64,000 bases of DNA from Ampullaceana balthica (Eukaryota; Mollusca; Gastropoda; Lymnaeidae), in NCBI GenBank assembly GCA_944989445.1, contig CALYLW010000164.1:931001-995000 (forward strand). Reading direction: 5' to 3'. A program made the translations under genes and the position numbers. Below are positions 41,064 to 50,213 of this stretch, piece after piece. Numbering within the stretch: position 1 is the stretch's first letter; each line of letters opens with the position of its first letter. The notes below the pieces were generated by a model. The model searched no databases. It had not been told where the DNA came from and saw nothing but the letters and a program-made list of their open reading frames with translations.

Positions 41064-41585
41064 TGTTAAGTCTCTATGTTTAGGTGGATTGTACCTTGCT
41101 CTCCGCTACACACAACATACACAAGAGATGACACAAGTCTGTGTAACGATGCAATGTTTATTCTACTATAAACAACTGTACAACTGGCTGTCTTGCCTTG
41201 ACATAAAATACATCTATATATAACGGGCTGTATGCTCAAGCATGCCCTCGGTCCGACCCGACCGCTTCTGGGCGACGTTAAACTCAACTCTGTTTTACTG
41301 CAACCCTGCAGCTCCCCGGTCTACCCTGACCGGTCTGACCGCACAACACTGTGCGAACTACACAGCTTTCTGCAACCCCTTGCCCTCGTCTCGACTACTC
41401 TCTTATAAACCCCCCAACTGGTCTCAACTGACCCTGGCGTGTCCTCTGGTCATGTCCCTGACATATCCCGTGTGACCAGAAGTTCACTCAGACATCACTA
41501 GACATTATTCCCGTGATAGGAGTTCATACCCGTCAACAACCATTCACTCACGACAATCATTCGCAGTGATTCTCATACCCTGACA
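41064..41585 (-). repeat. 5' LTR of element 2
   Basis: 522 bp. In element orientation it begins TGTCAGGG and ends CTTAACA. A TTTATAAGAG TATA-like box lies at about 41410 (minus). It does not resemble the element 1 LTR, although the interiors and PBS do. Confidence 0.85.
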
Positions 41586-41639
41586 CCGCCCCTCCGCCCG
41601 CCCCCTAGCTACACCACTGTTTTAACGGGTTGTTTAAAT

Positions 41640-41970
41640 TTATTTTATTGGGCGAGGTGGTGAGAGCTCGCGTATAGATAGTCACTGGATTCGAGGCTCC
41701 CGTGGCTAAGGGCGTCCCTGAGTCCACCCAGCGTCTTCGGCTGGTGTATAGATAGTCACAGGATTCGAGGCTCCCTTGGCTAAGGGCATCCCTGTGTCCA
41801 CCCAGCTCTGAATGGGCACCATACTATATAGTTGGGGTAAATTTAAGCCGGCTGGGCATTGTGCTAGCCACACAATGCCCTCGTGGCTATAAACACTTTT
41901 GAACGCTGCTTCACTTGCCCCGTAGGATCTGAAAGGGGAACTTTCTCTTTCTCCCTTTTGCAACTGTTTT
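41640..41970 (+). mobile_element. tRNA-related SINE with a 71-bp internal duplication
   Basis: Starts GGCGAGGTGGTGAGAGCTCG. The box-B-like GGATTCGAGGC occurs twice because the segment GTATAGATAGTCAC...TCCACCCAGC is tandemly duplicated (41672 and 41743). The downstream body (GAATGGGCACCA, GAACGCTGCTTCACTTGCC) is shared with the SINEs at 47205 and 54718. Confidence 0.7.
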
Positions 41971-41989
41971 ATTAACTTGCTTTCGTTCC

Positions 41990-42343
41990 TGTCCGCAATT
42001 TTTCAAATTTGCCAACGTAAAATTAAATCACTTCTGATGGTCCAAGAGATCTCAAAATTATTTACAGATAGATCTTGGATGAAAATGCATTGTATCAAAA
42101 TTTCAGATCAATCGAATGTACCGTAATTAAATTATTGCGTTTTTTAGTTTATCTTTATATATCATCTGTATCCCATTGCCATTGTTGACAGCAAGTGCCA
42201 GTTCACTACAGCAATCGATGACCACTCCCCGTGTTTAGATCAGGGGTACTCCAGTCAGTTTCAGTCTGTAAACACGCGATGCGTTTAAAGAAATAAAATT
42301 TTCGATATACTTTATGATTATACACTTAAACTAAAAAGAATAA
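41990..42343. other. Diverged dispersed-repeat sequence
   Basis: Shares AAATTTCAGATCAATCGAAT and TACCGTAATTAAATTA with the repeat at 23195-23760. No gene. Confidence 0.5.
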
Positions 42344-42680
42344 AATAGAGGTTAAAAAAAAAGATTTAAAAAAAAAGATTTTAAAAAAAAGTTTTTATAA
42401 GTGGACTAAAAAGAAGAAAATAATTTAAAAGTAATAAGTTCAAGTAATTTGATGTTATATTACTAAAAACGTAGGGCGGGTTTAGTATAAAAATTAAAGA
42501 TTCATTTTAAAGAAAAGAGAGAATGAGTGAACTGCATATGTAAAACCTCATAAGCACCCGCCCCATGTTTTTAGTCAACTTAAATCAAAGTACTTGAACT
42601 TATAACTTTAAATTATATTTTTTATTTAGTCCACTTATAAAAACGTTGTTTTTAAAAATCTTTTTTTAACCTCTATTTAT
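42344..42680. repeat. Imperfect inverted repeat (foldback), arms ~130 bp
   Basis: The left arm (about 42344-42482: AATAGAGGTTAAAAAAAAAG, GTTTTTATAAGTGGAC, ACGTAGGGCGGGT) is mirrored by the right arm (about 42557-42680: ACCCGCCCCATG, GTCCACTTATAAAAACG, TTTTTTTAACCTCTATT), with a ~75-bp loop. Confidence 0.75.
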
Positions 42681-42689
42681 TTAAATCCT

Positions 42690-43215
42690 TTATATTAACT
42701 AGTGGCGTCTGCTTGCTTGATTGATTGCTTGATGCGTTGCTTGCCAAAAAAAAACTTTGGATCGATTTTTAACTTACTTCCTTGTATGCTAGCGAGCTGA
42801 AATTTTACAGGCAGACTCGTGCCGATGATAAAAATGATCTCATCAAAATTTCAGATCGATCGAATATACTGTAATTAAATTAATGAATTGTTAGATTATT
42901 TATATTTATCTCTCTGTAGCAAGTTAATTTTTGTGCTATTTTTTTGTGTCGCGATACGTATTATATTGAACAACCTTTTTAATACATTCCTGTCGCGCTG
43001 TGCGGTGCGTATTATATTGACGATACTTTTTAAAAATATATTCCCGACCGGTGCGCAATGTATTAAACATATTTTACGAGACATAACTAAACTTTTAGAT
43101 TTTTGGATTGTCGTGCGCAGCGCTACTTATTATAATGAACATTCTTTTAGTTATATCTCGTATATAAAGGATTTATAGTAAAAAAAAACTACGTTTTTTA
43201 CGGATTTAAAAAATA
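42690..43215. mobile_element. Dispersed repeat, relative of 34960-36085
   Basis: Shares GCTAGCGAGCTGAAATTTTA, CAGACTCGTGCCGATGATAA and CGTATATAAAGGATTTATAG (as complement) with 34960-36085. Non-coding. Short frames inside repeat LNNLF...ILTILFKNIF because of an internal duplication. Confidence 0.6.
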
Positions 43216-43635
43216 TTTTTAAATAAAAATTTCTTGATTTGAATTTTGTGAATAGAAAAACACAGAATCCTTTTTTAAAAAAATGCTAGCAATTAAATTG
43301 TATAGGTGAAATCAATTTATTTTCACAGGATGTTAGATGTAAATAATAATTAAATAACACCCAGAAGAAATCAAAACACAGTTTCAGGCAGAGTACAAAT
43401 CGGCGGGATGCCCAGATGACTTGAATGACCATTTAAATATCTTGAGTTAAAAAAGAAGATGTGCTTTCCCATATGATTACTGCTTTCGCCTGTAAGTAGA
43501 AAGTTTACATGTATTTCTGATTAAAATTTGTTGACTTTAAACATAACAATTATTTTCTTTTTTAAGCCAGTGTCAAATGAAGGACGTCCATAAGACCTTG
43601 CTTATGTATTGAATGAATACATTTTCCTCTGAAGG
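43216..43635. other. Non-coding, nothing recognised
   Basis: Downstream (minus sense) of the last found exon of the secreted-protein gene. A terminal exon was looked for here and not found. Confidence 0.4.
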
Positions 43636-44050
43636 GCCGTCCATAAATGACGTCACGCAATTTTGGTTGATTTTTCACAACCACCCCTCTTCACAATAAG
43701 TTATACCCCCCTCCAATATTTCGTCACAAAGCTCCCCCACCCCCAAAGCCGTATTTGCTATTTGAAAATGAGCATACCGTATTTAAAATCACGTTTTTGT
43801 CACAGTGTCATTTAAGTATGTATTCGGTGTAAGACTGCACTCTAATATCGTAACACGCGTGAAGCCTTGTAAAATGTCATTAAATAAATTGTAAACTATC
43901 AAATAATTAATATGAACTTTTATTTAAAGTTGCGCGTTCTGATGTGACGTCACATTTCTTAAACACCCCCCCCCCACCTCGCCGCACTTCGTCACTAATT
44001 GTCGACACCACCCCCCTCCAGATAAGTTATCTTATTTATAGGGGGCCCCT
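43636..44050. mobile_element. MITE, GGGCCGTCC family, ~415 bp
   Basis: The left end is GGGCCGTCCATAAATGACGT. The right end is degraded (CTTATTTATAGGGGGCCCCT). The interior matches 17055-17480, including AATATCGTAACACGCGTGAA. It lies in the 3' region or last intron of the secreted-protein gene. Confidence 0.8.
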
Positions 44051-44303
44051 AATACCTTTAGTTGCACAAACTAAAATAACGTTTAATACCAGCTTTAAGC
44101 CTTCTTTACGACTACCCACATTTGAACACATCTCTGGATAGATTTACCATCATTTCAGGGTATTCTTTTATGTTCTAAATTCTAAAAAAAAAGTTTACAG
44201 CCGTATAGGGAACTTCCGTCTTCCGCTTTTAAAGTTATCTGCCCCAATAATAATACAAACACAAAATCTTTGAATTCGTGCAGTTATTTTTTTTTAAACA
44301 TAC

Positions 44304-44480
44304 CGATAACCTCCCTGTAAACGGGGAAGCTGGGGTTGCTATTGGTGAATACAACTTTGAACTCTCCGCCGCCTGAGAGGGGTACTGTGTAAGCAACGAC
44401 GGAATGAGCACCAGTACTGGACTCTTCAACAGAACGACCAACACTCCAGTTAGTTGTCTGATTCAACGGAGTAGATGACG
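44304..44480 (-). CDS. Secreted-protein gene, exon 4
   Basis: 177 bp, phase 1 in and phase 1 out. Acceptor ATTAG at 44485-44481, donor GTATGT from 44303. It codes for 58 full codons including NWSVGRSVEESSTGAHSVVA, VPLSGGGEFKVVF and NPSFPVYREV. The pattern of a beta-rich stretch ending in G-F-V-FT---PV is compatible with the C-terminal third of ependymin-related proteins, but this is weak. One or more 3' exons (about 40-60 residues and stop) should follow at lower coordinates and were not identified. Confidence 0.75.
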
Positions 44481-44540
44481 CTAATTTTGAATGCAGAAAA
44501 AACAAATAAATCGATTTAAGGAATGTATATATAGTATGGC

Positions 44541-45315
44541 TGCGGAAATTAACGATTAATCTTTTAAAAAATTTAACGATTAAATTATTTTTTTACGATT
44601 AATTGACCCATCACTTACAAATTATTGAAAGTCAAAAAGTAAAAAAAAATAATACAATTTTAAATAAATGAAAAAGGCCCATAAATAATAACAAAAATTC
44701 CAGACGATTACACAAACATTTTAGTTTTAAACTATTGACTGACGGGAATGTTCATATGTGTTGATAAAGTTTATTGTATCCATTGTGACAAATCGTTTTC
44801 CTACCATGGTTCTAACACTTCGCCTACTAATCAAACCAAATTAAAAGCGTATTAAGCTAATGGCAGTAATGGAGTCTGACTCAGAGACAGAAAATGACAA
44901 CAGCTCTTCTGATGAATTACTGCGTTACAAAATGGAAATGAAAGTTCCTGAAACCATTAACCCTCTACATTGGTGTAAACTTAATGAACACCGATCTCCG
45001 ATAATGTCATTCCTTGCCAAGACAGAATTGTGCATACCAGTTACCTCAGTTCCATGTGAATGATTGTTCAGCTCGGCTGGTTATAATGTCAATTATACCT
45101 GCTCATCACTTGAACAAAATAATGTCAACACACTTGTCTTTTTGTGTAGTTGGTTAAAAGATGACATATAAAGGAGACATTCCAGTGTTATTTAGATTTT
45201 CAACAAGAACTTTTAAAAAGTGTTACTTATGGCATCATAAATTTTAATTTTTGGCTTTAATCGAAACTAAAGATTAATTAATCGTTAATTTTTCAAAAGT
45301 TAACGATTCAATTAC
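44541..45315 (+). mobile_element. Truncated hAT element in intron 3 of the secreted-protein gene
   Basis: The left end GGCTGCGGAAATTAACGATT matches the family of 35235-35866. The right end matches it from about base 30 inward (AAATTTTTCAAAAG-like), so about 26 terminal bases are missing. That truncated end lies directly against exon 3 (45316). In minus sense the exon's donor GTAATTGAATCG would be TE-derived or abutting sequence. Confidence 0.7.
44860..45165 (+). pseudogene. hAT C-terminal dimerisation domain remnant
   Basis: 67 codons to a TGA at 45061, with readable homology beyond. ELLRYKMEMKVPETINPLHW, then LNEHRSPIMSFLAKTELCIP, then SVPCE; after the stop comes LFSSAGYNVNY. This is the classical hAT dimerisation block order (YW--n---P-L---A---L-IPATSVPSER-FS-AG). 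The in-frame stop and missing core show decay. Confidence 0.85.
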
Positions 45316-45397
45316 CTGGTAGGCACTTAGGAGGAACCATAGCAGGCTCCACTTCAAAGCTCTCGCAAGTGCCGCTTTGTATGAGGTAACCTGTCAT
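45316..45397 (-). CDS. Secreted-protein gene, exon 3
   Basis: 82 bp, phase 0 in and phase 1 out. The acceptor is TTTTTAAACAG with a T-rich tract, and the donor is GTAATT. It codes for MTGYLIQSGTCESFEVEPAM and then VPPKCLP, with two cysteines. Phase fits exon 2 before it and exon 4 after it. The donor coincides with the truncated end of a hAT element (44541-45315). Confidence 0.75.
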
Positions 45398-45569
45398 CTG
45401 TTTAAAAAAAATCAAACTTATTTATTTTTTAAATATATGGAATACAATGGAGAGGACAATGGACAATTAAGTTAATTGCATTCAAACAAATGTTCATGGA
45501 ATCACAAGAAAGAAGTTCGATCAATGGGAATGAAAATCGATAAAACTTTCAAGCTTTTTTCGTCTTTTT

Positions 45570-45870
45570 TTAAAGTCATCTATACAGACGCTCATTTTAT
45601 ACAGTAGGATTATTGCGTCCTAAGTTTTGAAAGAACAAGAACGCATTGGCAAGTGACGCAGCGTTCACAGGCCGTGGCTATGAGGGTTCCGTTCACAGGT
45701 CGTGGCTATGAGGGTTCCGTTCACAGGCCGTGGCTATGAGGGTTCCATGCTTTCACTAGCCGTCGTTGTGGACTCAGGGACACCTGCCCTAAGCCCTGGG
45801 GGGGAAAATGCCTGCCTTCACCGGGATTCGAACCCGTGAGCGCGCATGTCACTCGACCATGGTGATAATC
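45570..45870 (-). mobile_element. tRNA-derived SINE with a triplicated segment
   Basis: In minus sense the box-B-like GGGTTCGAATCCCGGTGAAG lies near 45820-45840, and the tail GATTATTGCGTCC complement lies at 45607. In the body the segment GTTCACAGGCCGTGGCTATG plus AGGGTTCC occurs three times (45662-45747). The left end of the large duplication (45676) falls inside this triplication. Confidence 0.75.
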
Positions 45871-46674
45871 ATCAAAATTCATAGCATCGCCTGTTACGTC
45901 CCGATTTGGGGACTAGTTTCAGATAGGAAAGATCTATAGCTGAAGAAACCAGGAAAACCAACACTTTATCAACATTTAAATCTCTAATAAAAATACAGGA
46001 CTAAACACAAACCATACAAAAGCGTAGGACGCAATAATCTTCTGTATAGAAGGAGCGTCTGTAAACAGATAAGATAAAATTATTTGCTATCGTTTGACGT
46101 TTGTTTCAACGCGATAGTTGGTATGGTTGGCGAGAAATTGACAAAATACTGATATTTTATTTTTAAAATTTTATAAAATTTCCAGGAAATCCTGAAAACC
46201 CTTTTGATAATTTTTTGGTCCATGCACATCCTTGGCACCCAGTTAACATATTTGCAAATGACCCGAACCCTCTATCTGGTATGGTTCAGGCGTAGTTGCT
46301 TATGCAAGCTTGAACATACAGGAGAGACATTCGAAATATATAAACTCAATTTCCCAGGGGAAATTGCGTTAAAAATTAAAAATAATATAAAAATGAAATT
46401 AAATAAATTCGCATTGTCAAGAACGTCAGTATATACTTCTATGTATTTTACGTGTGTTGTAAATTTTATTTCGAGTTATAATCATATTGATACATGGTAG
46501 TCACCAATGTTCCTTATAATGCTCTTTGGCCCGTGTGCAAAGAAAAGAAACCACAAAAAAAAAGTTTGCAAAGTTGCATAGCATCAACGTTTTGTGAGAA
46601 TTTTTTTTAAAGTTTGCTGTCCGGTAATCCTAAAACGCTGCATGGCGTCGGTCAGATATCTGCGTGGCCTCACA

Positions 46675-46892
46675 GCCGCGCAGCTTAAAAATCGTAACAC
46701 GCGTGAAACCATTAAGAAACAATTAAAGAAATTGTTAGCAATCAAATATTTCAGTGGAACTTGTATTGTAAGTAGAGGGTTTTGATGTGACGTCACAGTT
46801 CTTAAACACCCCACCCTCCGCCTCGACACACATCGTCACAAATGTGTGACCCCCCTCCCCCAGGTGAGTGACGTCATTTATGGACGGCCCCT
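46675..46892. mobile_element. GGGCCGTCC MITE, right half
   Basis: Ends GACGTCATTTATGGACGGCC. The interior has GTAACACGCGTGAAACCATT. It joins at its left to a piece of the CAATGTTCCCT-family MITE (about 46507-46690, GGTCAGATATCTGCGTGG, CCGCGCAGC). The second copy is at 61147-61364. Confidence 0.75.
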
Positions 46893-47159
46893 TATTTCTT
46901 TCCTCTTGGCGATTTGTCTCCATATAAATTTAGATTTCTCAAAAAGATCTCATAAGCTAATTCTTTAAAAAATTCTATTTTTTTAATATTACCTCGAAGA
47001 CTTAGGTCAGTGATAGCGAACCAATGGCACGCGTGCCACAATGGGCACGCAGAGCCTCATCAGCCGACACGCAACTAAAATGTTACCGTTACCGTGTTCT
47101 GTGCGACCCACGGAAGCCTGCAGCAATATCGATAAAGTCAATGAATTTATGTTCAGAGT

Positions 47160-47615
47160 TGCAGAGGCGTCACTAGGCTTGGTGTCGCCCAGTGCTTAAC
47201 CTGCGGGGCACGGCGGTCGAGTGGAATGTACGCTCGGCTGGGGTACCGATGGTTACGGGTTCGAATCCATGTGAAAGCAGGGATTTGTTCCCAAGAGTGT
47301 CCATGAGTCCACCCTACTCCGAATGGATACCTAACACGAGCTAGGGAAAAAAAGGCGGCTAAGTAATGCGTGGAACCCTCGTAGCCGTGGCCTGTGAACG
47401 CTGCATCACTTACGAACAGACAGGCAAGGTCTATGGACGCAATAATAATACTCTGTATAGAAGGAAGTCTGTATAGATAAGAAAAGACCCCACCCCCAAT
47501 GAATAACCAGTCTTCCAGTTCCAAATAACAGGAACATACAGAATTTTACATTTTGTTGTCACCCCCTTGAGATGGTGTCCGCACCCTTTGCCCCATCCCC
47601 CCCCCAGTGACGCCA
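47160..47615. mobile_element. CAGAGGCGTCACTAGG MITE with nested SINE
   Basis: The left end CAGAGGCGTCACTAGGCTTG starts at 47162. The right part resumes about 47515 (AACAGGAACATACAGAATTT) and ends CCAGTGACGCC. The SINE 47205-47500 lies between. The second copy is at 61634-62088. Confidence 0.75.
47205..47500 (+). mobile_element. tRNA-derived SINE
   Basis: The head is GGCACGGCGGTCGAGTGG (box-A-like), with box B GGTTCGAATCC at about 47257. The body includes CGAATGGATACCTAACAC, GCGTGGAACCCTCGTAGCCG and GTGAACGCTGCATCACTT. The tail is CGTCTGTATAGATAAGA-like. The best related copy is 54718-55018. A duplicate is at 61677-61972. Confidence 0.88.
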
Positions 47616-47686
47616 TCAATCCGTCTAGAAGTATAGGTGGAACAAAAAACAATAAAGATTGTACTATTTTATTTTTAAATAATACA

Positions 47687-47868
47687 GTCGGACCTATCTA
47701 AGTCGAACTTCCCTAAGTCGAAAACCTCGCTATTTCGAATTAATTGTTAGATCCCGGCCAAATTCTGCGCATATTACGCGATTTTCCCTAACTCAAAAAC
47801 TCCGTAAGTCGATTTTTTTTTCCCAGGTCCCTTTGAGTTTGACTTAGAGAGGTCCGACTGTGCTGTCA
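47687..47868. mobile_element. Pogo/Tigger-like MITE, 182 bp
   Basis: Ends CAGTCGGACCTATCTAAGTC and GACTTAGAGAGGTCCGACTG, near-perfect TIRs with repeated AAGTCGA motifs inside. A TA lies at the left flank. A duplicate is at 62158-62340. Confidence 0.85.
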
Positions 47869-48350
47869 TTGAAACTACGCATTCAAATGTATAATATCTA
47901 TTTTTGACGATATTTTTCTTTTTTTTTAAAAAATGTTATTTAAACCAACGTTATGAAATGTTTGTTTTACCCTTTTATTAACAGCCTGACTCAAATACAA
48001 AAGTAACTTTATTGTGTAAATTGAAAACAACAAAAAATTCACCACCCTACAATAACATTTCATTATGCTTTTAAAATAATATTTTAATATTTTTATTGCA
48101 TTGAAAAATAAAAGAAGAAAAAACTTAAGGAGTATTAAAATAAACTAAGTAAATTGCAGTTTTTACTATAAAAAAAGCTTCGCATTTAAAATAAATTATG
48201 TCGAGGTTAAAAATGTGCCAGGTTTTCAACAAAAAAAAATCTAGTGGAGAAAAAAAAAGTATATGTATATTTCAGTTATTTATGATTTTTTTTTAAAAAT
48301 AACTTTATTGCTATTAATATTATTTCTATTTTTGTAAACGAAGTACTTAC

Positions 48351-48443
48351 CGAGGAAAAGTCATACACTATACGAATGCCTCGAGAATGGACAAGGATCG
48401 CACTCCTATTCCTGGCGTGATTCACTACCTCGAATCCCCAAAG
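48351..48443 (-). CDS. Secreted-protein gene, exon 2
   Basis: 93 bp, phase 0 at both ends. Acceptor ACCATTCAG, donor GTAAGT from 48350. It codes for 31 residues: LWGFEVVNHARNRSAILVHS, then RGIRIVYDFSS. The IRIVYDFS strand leading into GYLI and a Cys in exon 3 resembles the YDxxNG-Y-ID---C core of ependymin-related or LolA-like secreted proteins. A duplicate is at 62823-62915. Confidence 0.75.
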
Positions 48444-48584
48444 CTGAATGGTGACCGAAATTGGAAACATTTATTATATCCAACTCGTGCTGCTATTTTA
48501 AGTCTAAGTGTGTGAGGATATAAGGAAACAGTAAACAATAACAGTAATAACAACGCACGCCGCAAACGTATCTCATATACTTAC

Positions 48585-48704
48585 ATCATTGTCAAAGTCG
48601 TAAAAGTCCAATTGATATTTGGCGTATGTGCAGATGGTTTCAGGCCCCCCGTGTGCGGCCTGGACTGCGGCAAGCGTTAATATGGCAAGTATAAGGATCC
48701 TCAT
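48585..48704 (-). CDS. Secreted-protein gene, exon 1 with signal peptide
   Basis: 120 bp, 40 codons from ATG (48704) to donor GTAAGT (48584), phase 0. Residues 1-19 (MRILILAILTLAAVQAAHG) form a textbook signal peptide with a likely cut after AAHG or AQA-type Ala. The mature N-terminus is GPETICTYAKYQLDFYDFDN. Exons 1-4 join without phase conflict to about 157 residues of a secreted protein. Ependymin-related proteins (about 200 residues) are a possible family but no diagnostic motif settles it. Introns 2 and 3 are loaded with TEs. Confidence 0.8.
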
Positions 48705-49414
48705 ATTTTTCGGGGGGTTGCTTCTCTGACGGGTTTTTTCGGTTGAGTTGTTCTTACAGCTGGGAAATGCAATAAATTGTTTTTAACACTGAAGTTCTCT
48801 GTTTTTTCTCATGGCAGAACCATAGATGTATCAATAACTTGTGGTCAGCCGTGCCATGCGCAATAGACAAAATATCATTGGTGATTGTAATTAATTTTTA
48901 ATAAATTTCTCTCGCAGCTGGCATTATTATGAAATTGTAAGGAATATCCATTATTAATATATTATAAAATTCCGTGTAACTTCGCACCTAAATATCTTAA
49001 TATTGTAAGTATATTCAAGTGGTTTGAATCATCGATTCGTTTTTTATTTTATTTTACCAGTTAGGTAAAATAGTTCTTGTTTGACAATTTAATTTAAGAT
49101 ACTTTAATACTCTAATACAGTAATTGAAAGTCATATTTTCAAAGTCTAGTATAGATTAGCTAATGTATACAGAAATCGTATATATTATCCGAATTCTGTA
49201 ACTTCCAAAACCTCAGACACATTTCTACACTAACCTCATCTTATGAAGAAAAAAACCTTTTACCTTAACTATTTTTTTTTACAAAAAATTAATAACATGA
49301 CTAAATATTTACTTTGATTGACAAAAATTAGCTCTCTCGTACTTTGGAATATTCAATTAAAATGATAGTGTCACCACATAAAAATGTAGCAAAAGTCAAA
49401 GCTTGCTTTTAGTG

Positions 49415-49635
49415 AGGGGTGGGAAAATCATTTAGGGCGAGGGCCGCATTAGTAAGAAGTGAAGCATCAAGGGGCCACACCTAACCTAAATTTAGCCCTG
49501 ATTCAAGTACAAACATCCATCTTTAACATAAATTAATTGATTTTTTTCTATATTACCGCAGGCTTCGCGGGCCGCAAAAAATCCTTTGCGGGTCGCATGC
49601 GGCCCGCGGACCGTAGTTTGTCCTCCCCTGCTTTA
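49415..49635. mobile_element. hAT-like MITE, GAGGGCCGCA type
   Basis: Ends GAGGGGTGGGAAAATCATTT and TAGTTTGTCCTCCCCTGC, with GGGCCGCA and GCGGCCCGCGGACC motifs near the ends. Partial duplicate from 63887 to the window end. Confidence 0.7.
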
Positions 49636-50213
49636 AGTATTCAATTAGTTCATAGATGTGAGTAGCCTTTGCAAAGTTCTTTTTTATTACGTTTAGAGAT
49701 TATTTATGGGATCATTGACTTCTTAAATTTTATGTATCTAGATAGTATATGTTTTCAAATGTCAACACACACATTTTTTTTTAAGGAAAAAGATTTCAAT
49801 TTTGACTCACAAATTTCCTGCGTCTGTTTTTTCGTATGCCTCTATCAGTTTTACTATAGATTTCAAAATAAACTCAAAATGGCTCTCTGGTATAATCACT
49901 AATTTCTGTCCTGAAGTATGTTAAATTAGTTTTAACCTTGCCTGTAGCAGCAATTAAAAAATTTTCCACTGGTGTCTGGACATGGAAAAGAATGCGTAAC
50001 AATGTTCAAGTCTATTAAAAATAGTTTTGGTGTAAATCCGTGTTTAACTTGGAAATGTTAATGTTAATATGTTGGACACTCTCAATCTGGCTGCACTAAT
50101 TTTTATCAATTGAGTCCATGTATATCTTTGAAATGTTTTTGGCTGTTTTTTTGTAATTTAACGGACACAATGATTTTCGCTTCTACAAGATGAGCGGCTG
50201 AAAATTTTGAATC
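49636..50213. other. Non-coding, nothing recognised
   Basis: Short open frame 49669-49902 without recognisable motifs. Confidence 0.4.

Larger units (their letters stand above)
36597..41585 (-). mobile_element. Pol-less LTR retroelement (element 2), 5.0 kb, 3' LTR nearly lost
   Basis: Minus orientation. The 5' LTR is 41064-41585 (522 bp, begins TGTCAGGGTATG, ends GACTTAACA), followed at once by the PBS-like TGGGGGCCCG, the same primer type as element 1. The perfect 5-bp TSD CCGCC flanks the whole (36592-36596 and 41586-41590). At the left end only the last ~19 bp of the LTR (TGTTAAGTCTCTATGTTTA, 36597-36615) remain. Coding: a short N-terminal ORF (40827-40510) and a coiled-coil Gag-like gene split by a frameshift (40256-39732, 39775-37769). 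No pol. Confidence 0.88.
45676..49528. repeat. Duplication, copy 1 (pairs with 60148-64000)
   Basis: Matches 60148-64000 at a constant offset of 14,472 bp. I saw only two differences, a one-base change in a C-run near 47603 and a one-base change in an A-run near 47940; these cancel in offset. It contains part of a SINE, a MITE with a nested SINE, a pogo-like MITE and exons 1-2 of the secreted-protein gene. The right end here is set by the window edge, so the duplicated unit may be longer. Confidence 0.95.

Noticed and set aside
43381..43460. A possible last exon of the secreted-protein gene
   Set aside because: Readable frames exist on both strands, but no acceptor in phase 1 with a convincing coding stretch and stop was found.
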